Shown here piece by piece: positions 1-8,360 of a stretch of DNA of 64,000 nt (positions within the stretch are counted from its first letter, which is position 1; every line of letters starts with the position of its first letter). The stretch is from Paraconexibacter antarcticus (GTDB lineage Bacteria; Actinomycetota; Thermoleophilia; Solirubrobacterales; Solirubrobacteraceae). Under the pieces are notes generated by a model. That model did no database searches and was not told the DNA's origin. It saw only the letters and a list, made by a program, of their open reading frames with translations. Both the position numbers and the translations under genes were made by a program. The stretch spans positions 4,034,514-4,098,513 of the forward strand of contig NZ_CP098502.1 of the NCBI RefSeq assembly GCF_024220175.1, written 5' to 3'.

Positions 1-607
1 GCAGGCCCTCGGCGACACGACGTCCGCCTTCCAGATCGACGGGCCGCGCATCGACGCCGACCTCCTCGCGACGCTCGCGAGCGCCTGCCGCGACCACGAG
101 CGACTGCGGTTCGGCTACGGGGCGAAGGACGGGACGCAGAGCAGCCGCGAGACCGAGCCGCACGCCGTCGTCCACTCCGGCTGGCGCTGGTACCTCGTCG
201 CCTGGGACCTCGACCGGGAGGACTGGCGGACGTTCCGCGTCGACCGTATCGCCGGGCGCCCGGTCGCGGGCGGGCGGGCGCGCGCGCGGGAGATCCCCGG
301 CGGCGACCCGGCGGCGTTCGTCCAGCGCTCGATCCGGCAGGGCGACGAGGTCACCCCGGTCCCCGGGCGCATCCGCGTCCGGGCGCGCGCCGAGGCGGTC
401 GCCGCCCGCGTGCCGGCGAGCCGCGCGACCGTCGCGCCCGACGGGGACGACGGGGACGACGCCTGCATCGTCACGACGACCGGCGGCTGGTCGCGGCCGT
501 TCCTCGTGTGGATGGCGCTCCTCGACCTCGAGCTCGAGGTGCTCGGCCCGCCCGAGCTCGCGGCCGAGGCGCGGACGATCGCCACGCGGCTCGGCGCGGC
601 GATCTGA
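1..607 (+). CDS. WYL-domain transcriptional regulator, 3' part only
   Basis: The reading frame is open from the window edge (frame of base 2) to TGA at 605-607, so the N-terminal helix-turn-helix lies outside. About 200 residues remain. They show the WYL signature, with WRWYLVAWD near residue 55 followed by FRVDRIAGR, and then a C-terminal WCX-like segment. WYL domains sense ligands, often nucleic-acid or nucleotide derived, and regulate an attached HTH. The desaturase gene follows on the same strand about 90 bases later. Target genes cannot be inferred from this fragment. Confidence 0.85.
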   Translation, partial: QALGDTTSAFQIDGPRIDADLLATLASACRDHERLRFGYGAKDGTQSSRETEPHAVVHSGWRWYLVAWDLDREDWRTFRVDRIAGRPVAGGRARAREIPGGDPAAFVQRSIRQGDEVTPVPGRIRVRARAEAVAARVPASRATVAPDGDDGDDACIVTTTGGWSRPFLVWMALLDLELEVLGPPELAAEARTIATRLGAAI

Positions 608-699
608 GCGGGCGCGCGCCGGATTCGGGTTATCCCCACCCCCTCCGGTGGCCCCCCGCAATGCCTCGGCGCCCGCGATCCGTCAGATTCCCGCCCACG

Positions 700-1671
700 A
701 TGGCGACCACCCCGCTCCCGTCCGCCACGGACGACGCCGCCCCGCTCGAGGGCCCGACCCCGGAGGAGATCCGCGACCCGGAGCTCGTGAACCTCGACCG
801 GGCGATCACCGCACTCATCACCGCGGTCCCGTTCCTCATGCTCTTCGTGGCGGCCTCCCAGGCCTGGAACCACTCGCTCCACGTCCGCGACCTGCTCATC
901 ATGCTCGCGCTCTACGTTCCCACCGCGCTCGGCGTCACCGTCGGCTTCCACCGCCTTCTCACCCACCGCGCGTTCAAGACCTCGCCGTGGCTGCGCGGCC
1001 TGCTCGCGGTCCTCGGGACGATGGCCGTCGAGGGCCCGGTGATCAACTGGGTCGCCGACCACCGCAAGCACCACGTGTACACCGACCGTCCCGGCGACCC
1101 GCACTCGCCGCACGTCGACCACGGCCACGGGGTCGGCGGGGCGATCCGCGGGCTCCTGCACGCCCACGTCGGCTGGCTCTTCATCCACGACCAGCGCGCC
1201 GCCCGCGAGCGCTTCGCGCGGGACCTCATCGAGGACCCGGTCGTGAACTTCGTCGACAAGACGTTCATCGTCTGGTCGCTCCTCGGGCTCGCGATCCCCT
1301 ACGGCCTCGGCGTCCTCTTCGGCGGGTCGTCGGACGCCGGCCTCGACGCGCTGCTGTGGGGCGGTGCCGTGCGGATCTTCCTCCTGCACCACGTCACGTA
1401 CTCGATCAACTCCCTCTGCCACTTCTTCGGGCGCCGGTCCTACGACACCGGCGACGAGTCGCGCAACCTCGCCTGGCTCGCCCCGCTGTCGATGGGCGAG
1501 GCGTGGCACAACAACCACCACGCGTTCCCCACCTCCGCCTACCACGGCCTCGGCCGCCGCGAGCTCGACCTCTCGGGGCTGACGATCAGCGCGCTCGAGC
1601 GCGCGGGCCTCATCTGGGACGTGCAGCGCGTGAGCGCCGAGCGCCGGGCCGCCAAGGCCGTCGCACCCTGA
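700..1671 (+). CDS. Membrane acyl-CoA (delta-9 type) fatty acid desaturase
   Basis: A 323-residue di-iron membrane desaturase that would introduce a double bond into a saturated acyl chain. The three histidine boxes are visible: HRLLTH near residue 87, HRKHH near 125 and HNNHH near 270, with hydrophobic stretches between them (residues about 30-80 and 185-215). I chose ATG 700 (MATTPLPS) because the family usually begins shortly before the first membrane span. An in-frame ATG at 661 would add 13 arginine-rich residues. The frame also stays open upstream over the end of the WYL gene, which is a GC-rich artefact. Likely role: membrane fluidity. Confidence 0.9.
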   Translation: MATTPLPSATDDAAPLEGPTPEEIRDPELVNLDRAITALITAVPFLMLFVAASQAWNHSLHVRDLLIMLALYVPTALGVTVGFHRLLTHRAFKTSPWLRGLLAVLGTMAVEGPVINWVADHRKHHVYTDRPGDPHSPHVDHGHGVGGAIRGLLHAHVGWLFIHDQRAARERFARDLIEDPVVNFVDKTFIVWSLLGLAIPYGLGVLFGGSSDAGLDALLWGGAVRIFLLHHVTYSINSLCHFFGRRSYDTGDESRNLAWLAPLSMGEAWHNNHHAFPTSAYHGLGRRELDLSGLTISALERAGLIWDVQRVSAERRAAKAVAP

Positions 1672-1703
1672 TCCGGTTCGTGCGCGGGGCACGCTCTGCG
1701 ACC

Positions 1704-2819
1704 ATGGGGTGGATGAGCGACCACCCGTGGCGTTCCGTGCCTCCCGTCCCCAGCGTCGTCCCGCTCAAGCGGTGGGTCGCGGCGCAGGCGGACGGGCTCA
1801 CCCGCACGCAGTTCGCCCGGCTCGTCGCCTACCGCGCGGTGCTCCTCGCCGCGTCCCTCCTGCTCGTCCTGTGGGCGATGACCGGCGGGGGGACGTTCTG
1901 GCCGGGGTGGGCGTGGCTCGGCCTCGCCGCCCCGCTGCTCCTCGACCTCTCGTGGCGCCTCCCCCGGCGCCTGGAGACCGTCGCCTCGCAGCGCGTCGCG
2001 CTCATCTGGGCGCTCATCGCGACGGCGACGCTCCTCCTGCTCGGGACCTGGGTCATGGCCGGCATCGACGGGGACGTCACCCGCTTCTGGCCCGAGTGGC
2101 CGCTCTTCGGCCTCACGACGGGCGGCATCGCCTATTCGGTCTTCACGCTCCACGACCGGGTCCTCCTTGCGCAGGGCCGCCGCACGCTGCGCGCCCGTGT
2201 CGACCTCCTCTCCACCTCGCGCCGCGCGACGATCGACGCCCAGGCGGCGGAGCTGCGTCGTATCGAGCGCGACCTCCACGACGGTGCGCAGGCCCGGCTC
2301 GTCGCGCTGGCGCTCCACCTCGGCCGGGCCGAGCTGCGCCTGGACGACCAGCCCGAGGTGCAGGCGCTCATCCACGACGCGCAGCGCGAGGCGGACACCG
2401 CCATCGCCGAGCTGCGTGACCTCGCGCGCGGCATCGTCCCCCCGCTCCTCGCCGACCGGGGGCTCGTCGCCGCCGTCCAGGCGCTGGCGGCCCAGTCGCC
2501 GCTCGGGACGCGGGTCACCGCCGACGTCGGCCGGCCGCTCGAGCCCGCGGTCGAGAACGCCGCCTACTTCGTCATCGCCGAGGCCGTGACGAACACGACG
2601 AAGCACGCCGCGGCCGAGCACAGCTGGGTCCGCCTGCGAGCCGACCGCCGCGGGCTCGACCTCGAGGTCGGCGACGACGGATGCGGCGGCGCCGACCCGT
2701 CCGGCTCCGGCCTCGCCGGGCTGCGCGCCCGCGTCGAGGCGCTCGACGGGACGCTCGTCGTCCACAGCCCGCCCGGCGAGGGCACGCGCCTGGAGGTCCG
2801 CCTGCCGTGCGGGTCGTGA
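1704..2819 (+). CDS. NarL-type sensor histidine kinase
   Basis: A 371-residue membrane kinase. Four hydrophobic segments occupy roughly residues 45-165. They are followed by a HisKA_3 dimerisation/phosphoacceptor helix with ERDLHDGAQARL, in which the His is the phospho-site, and a HATPase domain with the N-box region EAVTNTTKHA and GDDGCGG. There is no obvious extracytoplasmic sensor loop, so sensing is probably intramembrane. ATG 1704 and ATG 1713 (MSDHPWRS) are both possible. The response regulator start lies inside the last 13 bases of this gene, which indicates coupled translation. Confidence 0.92.
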   Translation: MGWMSDHPWRSVPPVPSVVPLKRWVAAQADGLTRTQFARLVAYRAVLLAASLLLVLWAMTGGGTFWPGWAWLGLAAPLLLDLSWRLPRRLETVASQRVALIWALIATATLLLLGTWVMAGIDGDVTRFWPEWPLFGLTTGGIAYSVFTLHDRVLLAQGRRTLRARVDLLSTSRRATIDAQAAELRRIERDLHDGAQARLVALALHLGRAELRLDDQPEVQALIHDAQREADTAIAELRDLARGIVPPLLADRGLVAAVQALAAQSPLGTRVTADVGRPLEPAVENAAYFVIAEAVTNTTKHAAAEHSWVRLRADRRGLDLEVGDDGCGGADPSGSGLAGLRARVEALDGTLVVHSPPGEGTRLEVRLPCGS

Positions 2820-3460
2820 TCGCGGAGGATCTCGCGCTCCTCCGGGAGGGGATCGTCGCGCTGCTGCGCGAGCACGACATCGACGTCGTCGCGCAGGCCG
2901 AGGACGGACCGGGGCTGCTGCGCGCCATCAGCGGGCACGCGCCGGACCTCGCGATCGTCGACGTCCGGCTGCCGCCGTCCTTCCGCGACGAGGGGCTGCG
3001 CGCGGCGCTCGAGGCCCGCCGCCGCCAGCCCGACCTCAGCGTGCTCGTCCTCTCGCAGTACGTGGAGACGGCCTACGCGGACGAGCTCATCGCGGAGAAC
3101 TCGGCGGGGATCGGGTACCTGCTCAAGGAGCGGATCGGCGACGTGCGGGCCTTCCTCGACGCCGTGCACCGCGTGGCGGCCGGCGGCACCGTGCTCGACC
3201 GCCAGGTCGTCACGCAGATGCTCGCGCCGCACGATCGCGCGCCGGACGGGCTCGCGGGCCTCACGGCGCGGGAGCGCGAGGTCCTCCAGCTCATCGCCGA
3301 GGGCCGCTCGAACGCGGGGATCGCCGACGCGCTCGTCGTCACGCCGGGCGCGGTCGAGAAGCACATCACCTCGATCTTCGGCAAGCTCGATCTGCCCAGC
3401 CAGGGCGACGACCACCGCCGGGTCCTGGCGGTGCTCGCCTACCTCAAGGCGGCCGGGTGA
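2807..3460 (+). CDS. NarL/LuxR-type response regulator
   Basis: A 217-residue partner of the kinase just upstream. It has a receiver domain starting MRVVIAED, with the phospho-aspartate in AIVDVRLPP near residue 53 and a conserved Lys in YLLKE, then a C-terminal LuxR HTH (LTAREREVLQLIAEG and GAVEKHITSIFGKL). I take the GTG at 2807 because it gives the canonical receiver N-terminus. It overlaps the kinase by 13 bases. Its own TGA overlaps the GTG of the next gene (GTGA), so kinase, regulator and SGNH protein form one translationally coupled unit. Confidence 0.93.
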   Translation: MRVVIAEDLALLREGIVALLREHDIDVVAQAEDGPGLLRAISGHAPDLAIVDVRLPPSFRDEGLRAALEARRRQPDLSVLVLSQYVETAYADELIAENSAGIGYLLKERIGDVRAFLDAVHRVAAGGTVLDRQVVTQMLAPHDRAPDGLAGLTAREREVLQLIAEGRSNAGIADALVVTPGAVEKHITSIFGKLDLPSQGDDHRRVLAVLAYLKAAG

Positions 3461-4524
3461 GCGGCCGGGCCGGGCCCGCGCCCGGTGACCCGCACCGCCC
3501 CCGTCACCTCGTCGCCGCGCTCACGGGCCTCGTCGCGCTCGCCCTCGCCGCGACGGTGCTCGCGATCGTGGGAGCCGGCTCGCCGTCGGCGTCGAGCGCG
3601 CCGATGCATGCGCCGCCGCCGCTCCTCGGGACGGGGGCGCCGCTGTCGTCCGCGTACGTCGGCCGGCCGTGCTTCGGCGCCGCCGCGCACGACCCGCTGC
3701 ACCCGTGCGTCAACCGCGGCCTGCGGCTCGTCGTGACGCCTCCCCCGGCGCGGGCCGCGCTCGAGCGCAACGCCGTCTGCGCCCCGGAGGGGCCGGGCGG
3801 GCTGCTCCTGCCCTGCGCGTTCGGCGTGCCGGCCGCGTCGGCGCGCGACACCTTCGCCCTCATCGGCGACAGCCACGCCTCCGTGTGGCGCGCGCCGCTG
3901 CAGCGCGTCGCCGAGGCCGAGCACTGGCGGGGCATCTCGCTCACGCGCTCGAGCTGCCCGCTGAACTCGACCCCGGCCCTCCTGCCCGATCCCGCGGGTC
4001 CCGAGTGCGTGCGCTGGAACGCGCTCGTCCTCGGCTGGCTGCGCGCGCATCCGGAGGTCCACACGGTCTTCCTCGCGCAGCACAGCGGCGGGCGCGTCCT
4101 GCACCCGGTCTCGATGACCGGGCCGGAGGCGCAGGCGGCCGGCTACCGCCAGACGTGGACCGCGCTGCCCGCGAGCGTCCGGCGGATCTTCGTCATCCGG
4201 GACACGCCGCGCGGCACCGCCCGGTCGGCCGCCTGCATCGCGCGGGCGGTCGCGCGCGGCGTCCCGGCGGGTCCGGCCTGCGCCGTGCCGAGGAGCTTCG
4301 CCCTGAAGCCCGACCCCGCCCTCGCCGCTGCTCTCGCCGGGGGGCTGCCGCGCGTCCGGGTGATCAACCTCACCCGCTACATGTGCGACCTGCGTGTGTG
4401 CCCGCCGGTCATCGGCGGCGCGCTCGTGCATCGCGACATCGACCACCTCACGCAGACCTTCGCGGCAACGCTCGCGCCGTACCTGCAGGCGCGGGTCGAG
4501 GCGGTCCTCGCGCGCACTCCGTGA
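3457..4524 (+). CDS. Secreted SGNH-fold hydrolase-like protein (stand-alone)
   Basis: 355 residues with an N-terminal membrane/signal segment at about residues 18-40. The SGNH block I motif GDSHAS is near residue 137, and a C-terminal DIDHLTQTFA supplies the usual Asp/His pair. Several paired cysteines (CFGAAAHDPLHPC, LLLPCAFG, CDLRVCPP) suggest disulfides outside the membrane. The module resembles the SGNH domain found fused behind acyltransferase-3 membrane proteins, where it helps O-acylate cell-surface polymers, but here no acyltransferase is attached. It is coupled to the two-component pair by a GTGA overlap. A paralogue lies at 6243. The substrate is unknown. Confidence 0.82.
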   Translation: MSGRAGPAPGDPHRPRHLVAALTGLVALALAATVLAIVGAGSPSASSAPMHAPPPLLGTGAPLSSAYVGRPCFGAAAHDPLHPCVNRGLRLVVTPPPARAALERNAVCAPEGPGGLLLPCAFGVPAASARDTFALIGDSHASVWRAPLQRVAEAEHWRGISLTRSSCPLNSTPALLPDPAGPECVRWNALVLGWLRAHPEVHTVFLAQHSGGRVLHPVSMTGPEAQAAGYRQTWTALPASVRRIFVIRDTPRGTARSAACIARAVARGVPAGPACAVPRSFALKPDPALAAALAGGLPRVRVINLTRYMCDLRVCPPVIGGALVHRDIDHLTQTFAATLAPYLQARVEAVLARTP

Positions 4525-4615
4525 CCGAGCGCACAGTGCGCGCCGGGCGTCGGAGGAAGATGGAGGACGGGAAACGGACGAGGGGCTGCGTCAGCAAACG
4601 CCGTCAGGAGCTGCC

Positions 4616-4891
4616 ATGCGCCGTACCGACACCCCCACCACCCTCGACGAGATGACCCACTGCCTCGCCGGGCCCGACCTCGTCGCCGGCTACAGCGCCG
4701 CGGGCGTCTCGCTCTACCGCTTCGACCGCGACGGCGTGACCGAGCTCGGGACGTTCGCCGACGCGCGTGACGCCTGGATGGCGCTCGACGCGGTCGACGC
4801 CCCCGCGCCGGCCGCGGCCGTCATCGCCCTCCGCGACACGAGCGCCCGCCCGGCCACCGCGGGGCCCGGCTTCGACTCGCTCGCCGCCTAG
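4616..4891 (+). CDS. Small protein of unknown function
   Basis: 91 residues. The start ATG 4616 has a good ribosome-binding site (CAGGAG, 5 bases upstream). The protein looks soluble and acidic. It has no signal peptide or membrane segment, and a short beta-rich middle (VSLYRFDRDGVTELGTF). I recognise no family. It stands alone between the SGNH gene and the beta-lactamase-like gene and could be cotranscribed with the former, 91 bases away. Confidence 0.6.
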   Translation: MRRTDTPTTLDEMTHCLAGPDLVAGYSAAGVSLYRFDRDGVTELGTFADARDAWMALDAVDAPAPAAAVIALRDTSARPATAGPGFDSLAA

Positions 4892-4958
4892 GCAGGCCCG
4901 CGGCGCCCGCGAGCGCCCCACCGGGCGGGTTGCCGCCCCGCGCCCCGCCGCGCGCGGT

Positions 4959-4970
4959 TAGGGTCGCGCC
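4959..4970 (+). promoter_or_regulatory. Leaderless promoter, -10 box TAGGGT
   Basis: TAGGGT (4959-4964) is followed by 6 bases and then the ATG of the beta-lactamase-like gene. A TANNNT box 6-7 bases before the start codon is the usual arrangement for leaderless actinobacterial transcripts. The gene has no ribosome-binding site. The closely similar context TTAGGGTCGGCC occurs before the mlaF-type gene and at 34387. Confidence 0.5.
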
Positions 4971-6161
4971 ATGAGCACGATCGACCCCTCTTCCCTCGAC
5001 GCCGTCCTCCGCCAGGCCGTCGACAGCGGCGCCGTCCCCGGTGTCGCCGCCGTCGTCTCGTCCCGCGACGGCGTCCTCTACGAAGGCGCCGCCGGCCGCC
5101 TCCACGCCGGCGATGACGCCGCGCCGGAGGTCGGGCCCGACACGATGTTCCGGCTCGCCTCGATGACGAAGGCGATGGCCTCGGTCGCCGCCCTGCAGTG
5201 CGTCGAGGACGGCCTCGTCGCGCTCGACACCCCGGTGGCGGACGTGCTGCCCGAGTTCGGCGAGTTGCAGGTGCTCGACGGCTGGGACGGGGACACGCCG
5301 CGGCTGCGCGCACCGTCGCGGCCCCCGAACCTCCAGGACCTCCTGACCCACACCGCGGGCCTCGGCTACTTCTTCACGAACCCGGACCTCTTCAAGTGGC
5401 ACGAGGTGACCGGTGCGCCGAACGTCCTCACCGGGAAGAAGGCCGGGCTCATGACGCCGCTCGTCCGCGATCCGGGCCTCGAGTGGGAGTACTCGATCGC
5501 CACCGACTGGCTCGGGCTCGTCGTCGAGGCGCTGCGCGGCGGCACGCTCGACGCGGTCCTCGCCGAGCGCGTCTTCGGCCCGCTCGGGATGACGGACGCG
5601 ACGTTCCGCCCGTCCGACGAGCAGCGGGCGCGCCTCATGGGCATCCACTCCCGCACCGAGGACGGCGGCCTCGCCCCCGCCCCGATCGACCTGCCCCGCG
5701 AGTTCGAGTTCGCGGCCGGCGGCAGCGGCGCCTACGCGACGGCGCGGGACCACGGGCGCTTCCTCCGGGCGCTCCTGCGGGGTGGCGAGCTCGACGGCGC
5801 CCGCGTCCTTGGGGAGGGCACGACCGAGCTGATGTTCACCGAGTTCCTCGACGGCATCGTCCAGCCGGAGGCGGGCATCAAGTCGACGGTCCCGGCGCTC
5901 GCCAACGACGTGCCGCCGTTCCCGGTGAAGCAGGGCTGGGGCCTCGGCCTGCACCTGCGCCACGAGCACGTGCCGGGCATGCGCCTGGCCGGGAGCGGTG
6001 ACTGGGCGGGGCTCTTCAACTGCTACTACTGGATCGACCGGTCGGCCGGGATGAGCGCGGCGATCCTCACGCAGGTGCTGCCGTTCTTCGACGAACAGAT
6101 CGTCCAGTCGCTCCTGGCCTTCGAGCTCGCGCTGTACGCGGCGCAGCCGGCCGCCGTCTGA
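4971..6161 (+). CDS. Serine beta-lactamase-like hydrolase (class C / esterase family)
   Basis: 396 residues with the serine-hydrolase SxxK motif SMTK near residue 65 (FRLASMTKAMAS), a YSIATD segment near residue 175 at the position of the YxN motif, and a late GWGLGLHL block. There is no signal peptide, so it is probably a cytoplasmic esterase, transesterase or peptidase of the DUF/EstB-like beta-lactamase group rather than a periplasmic drug-resistance enzyme. It is transcribed from its own leaderless promoter and followed by a hairpin at 6184. The substrate cannot be read from the sequence. Confidence 0.85.
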   Translation: MSTIDPSSLDAVLRQAVDSGAVPGVAAVVSSRDGVLYEGAAGRLHAGDDAAPEVGPDTMFRLASMTKAMASVAALQCVEDGLVALDTPVADVLPEFGELQVLDGWDGDTPRLRAPSRPPNLQDLLTHTAGLGYFFTNPDLFKWHEVTGAPNVLTGKKAGLMTPLVRDPGLEWEYSIATDWLGLVVEALRGGTLDAVLAERVFGPLGMTDATFRPSDEQRARLMGIHSRTEDGGLAPAPIDLPREFEFAAGGSGAYATARDHGRFLRALLRGGELDGARVLGEGTTELMFTEFLDGIVQPEAGIKSTVPALANDVPPFPVKQGWGLGLHLRHEHVPGMRLAGSGDWAGLFNCYYWIDRSAGMSAAILTQVLPFFDEQIVQSLLAFELALYAAQPAAV

Positions 6162-6183
6162 CCGGCCTCGCCCCCTCCGCGGT

Positions 6184-6207
6184 TCGCGCCCCGGCCCAGG
6201 GGCGCGA
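6184..6207 (+). terminator. Hairpin behind the beta-lactamase-like gene
   Basis: TCGCGCCCC (6184-6192) and GGGGCGCGA (6199-6207) form a 9-bp stem with a 6-base loop, and CTTTTC follows at 6215. An alternative stem CGCGACCG (6203-6210) with CGGTCGCG (6220-6227) overlaps it. It lies 22 bases behind the stop codon at 6161. Confidence 0.5.
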
Positions 6208-6242
6208 CCGTCGCCTTTTCGGTCGCGTACCGTTCCCGGTCC

Positions 6243-7250
6243 GTGTCCCCGCCTCGACCCCGTCACCCCGGCCTCGTCGTGATCGCCCTGCTGCTGTGCG
6301 CCCTCGCGCTCGCGACGGGGCTGCCCGCGGACGCGCAGAGCACCACGGGCATCGGCGCTCCCGTCGAGCAGGCGCCGGACTCGACCTGCTTCGGGGCGGC
6401 CGCGCGCGACCCGCTGCACCCCTGCCGTGACCCGAAGCTCCGCCTGCGCGTCATCCCGTCCCCGGACGACGCGCTGCTCGAGCCGAACGGCCACTGCACC
6501 CCCGTCGGGCCGACGAAGGTCCTCCTGCCGTGCGCGTTCGGGACTCCGGCCGCCGAGGAGACCGACACGATCGCGCTCGTCGGCGACAGCCACGCCTCGC
6601 ACTGGCGCGCCGCCGTCGAGGTCATGGCGGACGCCCGCGGCTGGCGTGGCATCTCCCTCACCCACTCGGGCTGCCCCTTCTCCAAGGCGGTCGCGGCGCT
6701 CGAGGGCGCGAACCGCTCGGAGTGCCGTGCCTGGAACCGGGCGGTGCTGCGCTGGTTCGCCGCCCACCCCGAGGTGCACACGGTCTTCGTCTCCGAGCAC
6801 AGCGGCGGCAAGGTCGACGTGCCGAAGGGCAGCACGATGCGGGCGACGCAGGTGAACGGCTACCTCGGCGTGTGGGCGGCGCTGCCCGCGAACGTCACGC
6901 GCATCTTCGTCATCCGCGACACCCCGCGGAACGTCAGCGCGACGTCGGCCTGCGTGTCCCGCGCGATGGCGCACAGGGTCCCGGCCGGCCCGAAGTGCGC
7001 CGTCCGCCGCCGCACCGCCCTGCGGCCCGACCCGGCGGTCGCCGCGGCCCGCCAGGCGCCGCCGGACCGGGTGAAGATCGTCGACCTCACCTCGTTCTTC
7101 TGCTCCTCCCGGCTCTGCCTGCCGGTCATCGGCGGCGCGCTCGTCCACAAGGACATCGACCACCTCACGCAGACGTTCGCCGCGACGCTCGGCCCGTACC
7201 TCCTGCGCCAGGTCGACGCCATCGGCGTCCCCGGTCCCCCCGCGCGCTAG
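6243..7250 (+). CDS. Secreted SGNH-fold hydrolase-like protein, paralogue of the 3457 gene
   Basis: 335 residues from GTG 6243. It has a clear signal peptide (MSPPRPRHPG, then LVVIALLLCALALATGLPADA). The architecture matches the gene at 3457: CFGAAARDPLHPC, GDSHAS near residue 118, GWRGISLTHSGCP, IFVIRDTPRN and the C-terminal DIDHLTQTFAATLGPYL with the Asp/His pair. Cysteine spacing is conserved between the two. A likely role is acyl transfer to, or removal from, an extracellular glycan or lipid, by analogy with acyltransferase-3-linked SGNH domains. It is followed by the hairpin repeat pair. Confidence 0.82.
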   Translation: MSPPRPRHPGLVVIALLLCALALATGLPADAQSTTGIGAPVEQAPDSTCFGAAARDPLHPCRDPKLRLRVIPSPDDALLEPNGHCTPVGPTKVLLPCAFGTPAAEETDTIALVGDSHASHWRAAVEVMADARGWRGISLTHSGCPFSKAVAALEGANRSECRAWNRAVLRWFAAHPEVHTVFVSEHSGGKVDVPKGSTMRATQVNGYLGVWAALPANVTRIFVIRDTPRNVSATSACVSRAMAHRVPAGPKCAVRRRTALRPDPAVAAARQAPPDRVKIVDLTSFFCSSRLCLPVIGGALVHKDIDHLTQTFAATLGPYLLRQVDAIGVPGPPAR

Positions 7251-7262
7251 CCCCCTCGCCCA

Positions 7263-7314
7263 CGGAGCCCGTCCATTTCCTCCCATCAGAGTCGGGGGAA
7301 ATGGACGGCCCTCC
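7263..7314. repeat. 52-bp hairpin repeat, copy 1
   Basis: The 52-bp unit is identical to the copy starting 61 bases downstream. The core arms CCGTCCATTTCC (7269-7280) and GGAAATGGACGG (7297-7308) are perfect complements and extend inward by a G.T and two G-C pairs. The same core recurs at 51612. No T-run follows, so it could serve as a terminator or as a dispersed repeat. Confidence 0.85.
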
Positions 7315-7323
7315 CCTTCAACT

Positions 7324-7375
7324 CGGAGCCCGTCCATTTCCTCCCATCAGAGTCGGGGGAAATGGACGGCCCTCC
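7324..7375. repeat. 52-bp hairpin repeat, copy 2
   Basis: An exact second copy of the unit at 7263-7314, with the same CCGTCCATTTCC/GGAAATGGACGG stem. The two are separated by 9 unrelated bases. The pair lies between the SGNH gene and the operator/promoter of the crotonase gene. Confidence 0.85.
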
Positions 7376-7393
7376 TCGTGCTGGGGCGAATAG

Positions 7394-7439
7394 AGAAGTG
7401 ACGTCACTTCTTGACTGGGGACTCGACGTCCGGTTTGAT
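7394..7439 (+). promoter_or_regulatory. Palindromic operator and promoter of the crotonase-TetR pair
   Basis: AGAAGTGACGTCACTTCT (7394-7411) is a perfect 18-bp palindrome. Its last base begins the -35 box TTGACT (7411-7416). A 17-base spacer and -10 box TTTGAT (7434-7439) follow. The ATG at 7446 lies 6 bases after the -10 box, so the transcript is probably leaderless. The palindrome has the size and symmetry of a TetR operator, and the downstream TetR gene at 8357 is the obvious candidate repressor. Confidence 0.65.
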
Positions 7440-7445
7440 CGCCCG

Positions 7446-8360
7446 ATGACCGACATGCGCTCCGGTGAGACCTACGAGACGCTGCTCTACGCGACGGAGG
7501 GACCGGTCGCGACGATCACCCTGAACCGCCCCGAGACGCTCAACACGATCGTGCCCCCGATGCCCGAGGAGCTCGAGCGCGCGGTCGGCCGTGCCGTCCG
7601 CGACGAGACCGTGAAGGTCATCGTGCTGCGCGGCGCCGGGCGGGCGTTCTGCGCGGGCTACGACTTCGGCGGCGGCTTCGCGCACTGGGACGAGCTCATC
7701 ACGACCGACGGCGCCTGGGACCCCGGCAAGGACTTCGCGTTCGCGACGGCGCCCGAGCTCTCCCCCACCCAGCAGTTCATGTCGGTCTGGCGCGCGCCGA
7801 AGCCCGTCATCGCCCAGGTCCACGGCTGGTGCGTCGGCGGCGGCAGCGACTTCGCGCTCTGCGCCGACCTCGTCGTCGCGAGCGAGGACGCCGTCATCGG
7901 CACGCCGTACAGCCGCATGTGGGGCAGCTACCTGTCGGGCATGTGGCTCTACCGCCTCGGGCTCTCCCGGGCGAAGTACCACGCGCTCACCGGCCGCCCG
8001 CTCACCGGCCGCGAGGCCGCCGACATCGAGCTCATCAACGAGGCCGTTCCCTTCGCGCAGCTCGAGACCCGGGTCGCCGCGCTCGCGGCCGAGCTCGCGT
8101 CGATCCCGTCGAGTCAGCTCGCCGCGATGAAGCTCGTCGTCAACCAGGCGTACGAGCACATGGGCTTGCAGGCCACGCAGACGCTCGGCCCGATCCTCGA
8201 CGGCCTCATGCGCAACACGCCGGACGCGCGCCGCTTCATCGAGATCGCCGAGCGGGACGGGGTGCGGGCGGTCGTCGCCGAGCGCGACGGCCCCTTCGGC
8301 GACTACAGCCAGGCCCCGCCCGAGCGCCGCCCCGACCCGGCCAACATCATCGTCCCGTGA
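7446..8360 (+). CDS. Crotonase (enoyl-CoA hydratase/isomerase) superfamily protein
   Basis: 304 residues with a crotonase core: ITLNRPETLNT, the oxyanion-hole segment GAGRAFCAGYDF near residue 68 and VHGWCVGGGSDFALCAD near residue 125. The two glutamates of a classical hydratase are not in place: GGGSDFAL has Asp where GGGxEL is usual, and TPYSRMWG stands where PE..LG is expected. It may therefore be a different acyl-CoA lyase, isomerase or hydrolase. I chose ATG 7446 because it fits the leaderless promoter. An upstream in-frame start would run into the hairpin repeat. The stop overlaps the TetR start (GTGA). Confidence 0.88.
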   Translation: MTDMRSGETYETLLYATEGPVATITLNRPETLNTIVPPMPEELERAVGRAVRDETVKVIVLRGAGRAFCAGYDFGGGFAHWDELITTDGAWDPGKDFAFATAPELSPTQQFMSVWRAPKPVIAQVHGWCVGGGSDFALCADLVVASEDAVIGTPYSRMWGSYLSGMWLYRLGLSRAKYHALTGRPLTGREAADIELINEAVPFAQLETRVAALAAELASIPSSQLAAMKLVVNQAYEHMGLQATQTLGPILDGLMRNTPDARRFIEIAERDGVRAVVAERDGPFGDYSQAPPERRPDPANIIVP

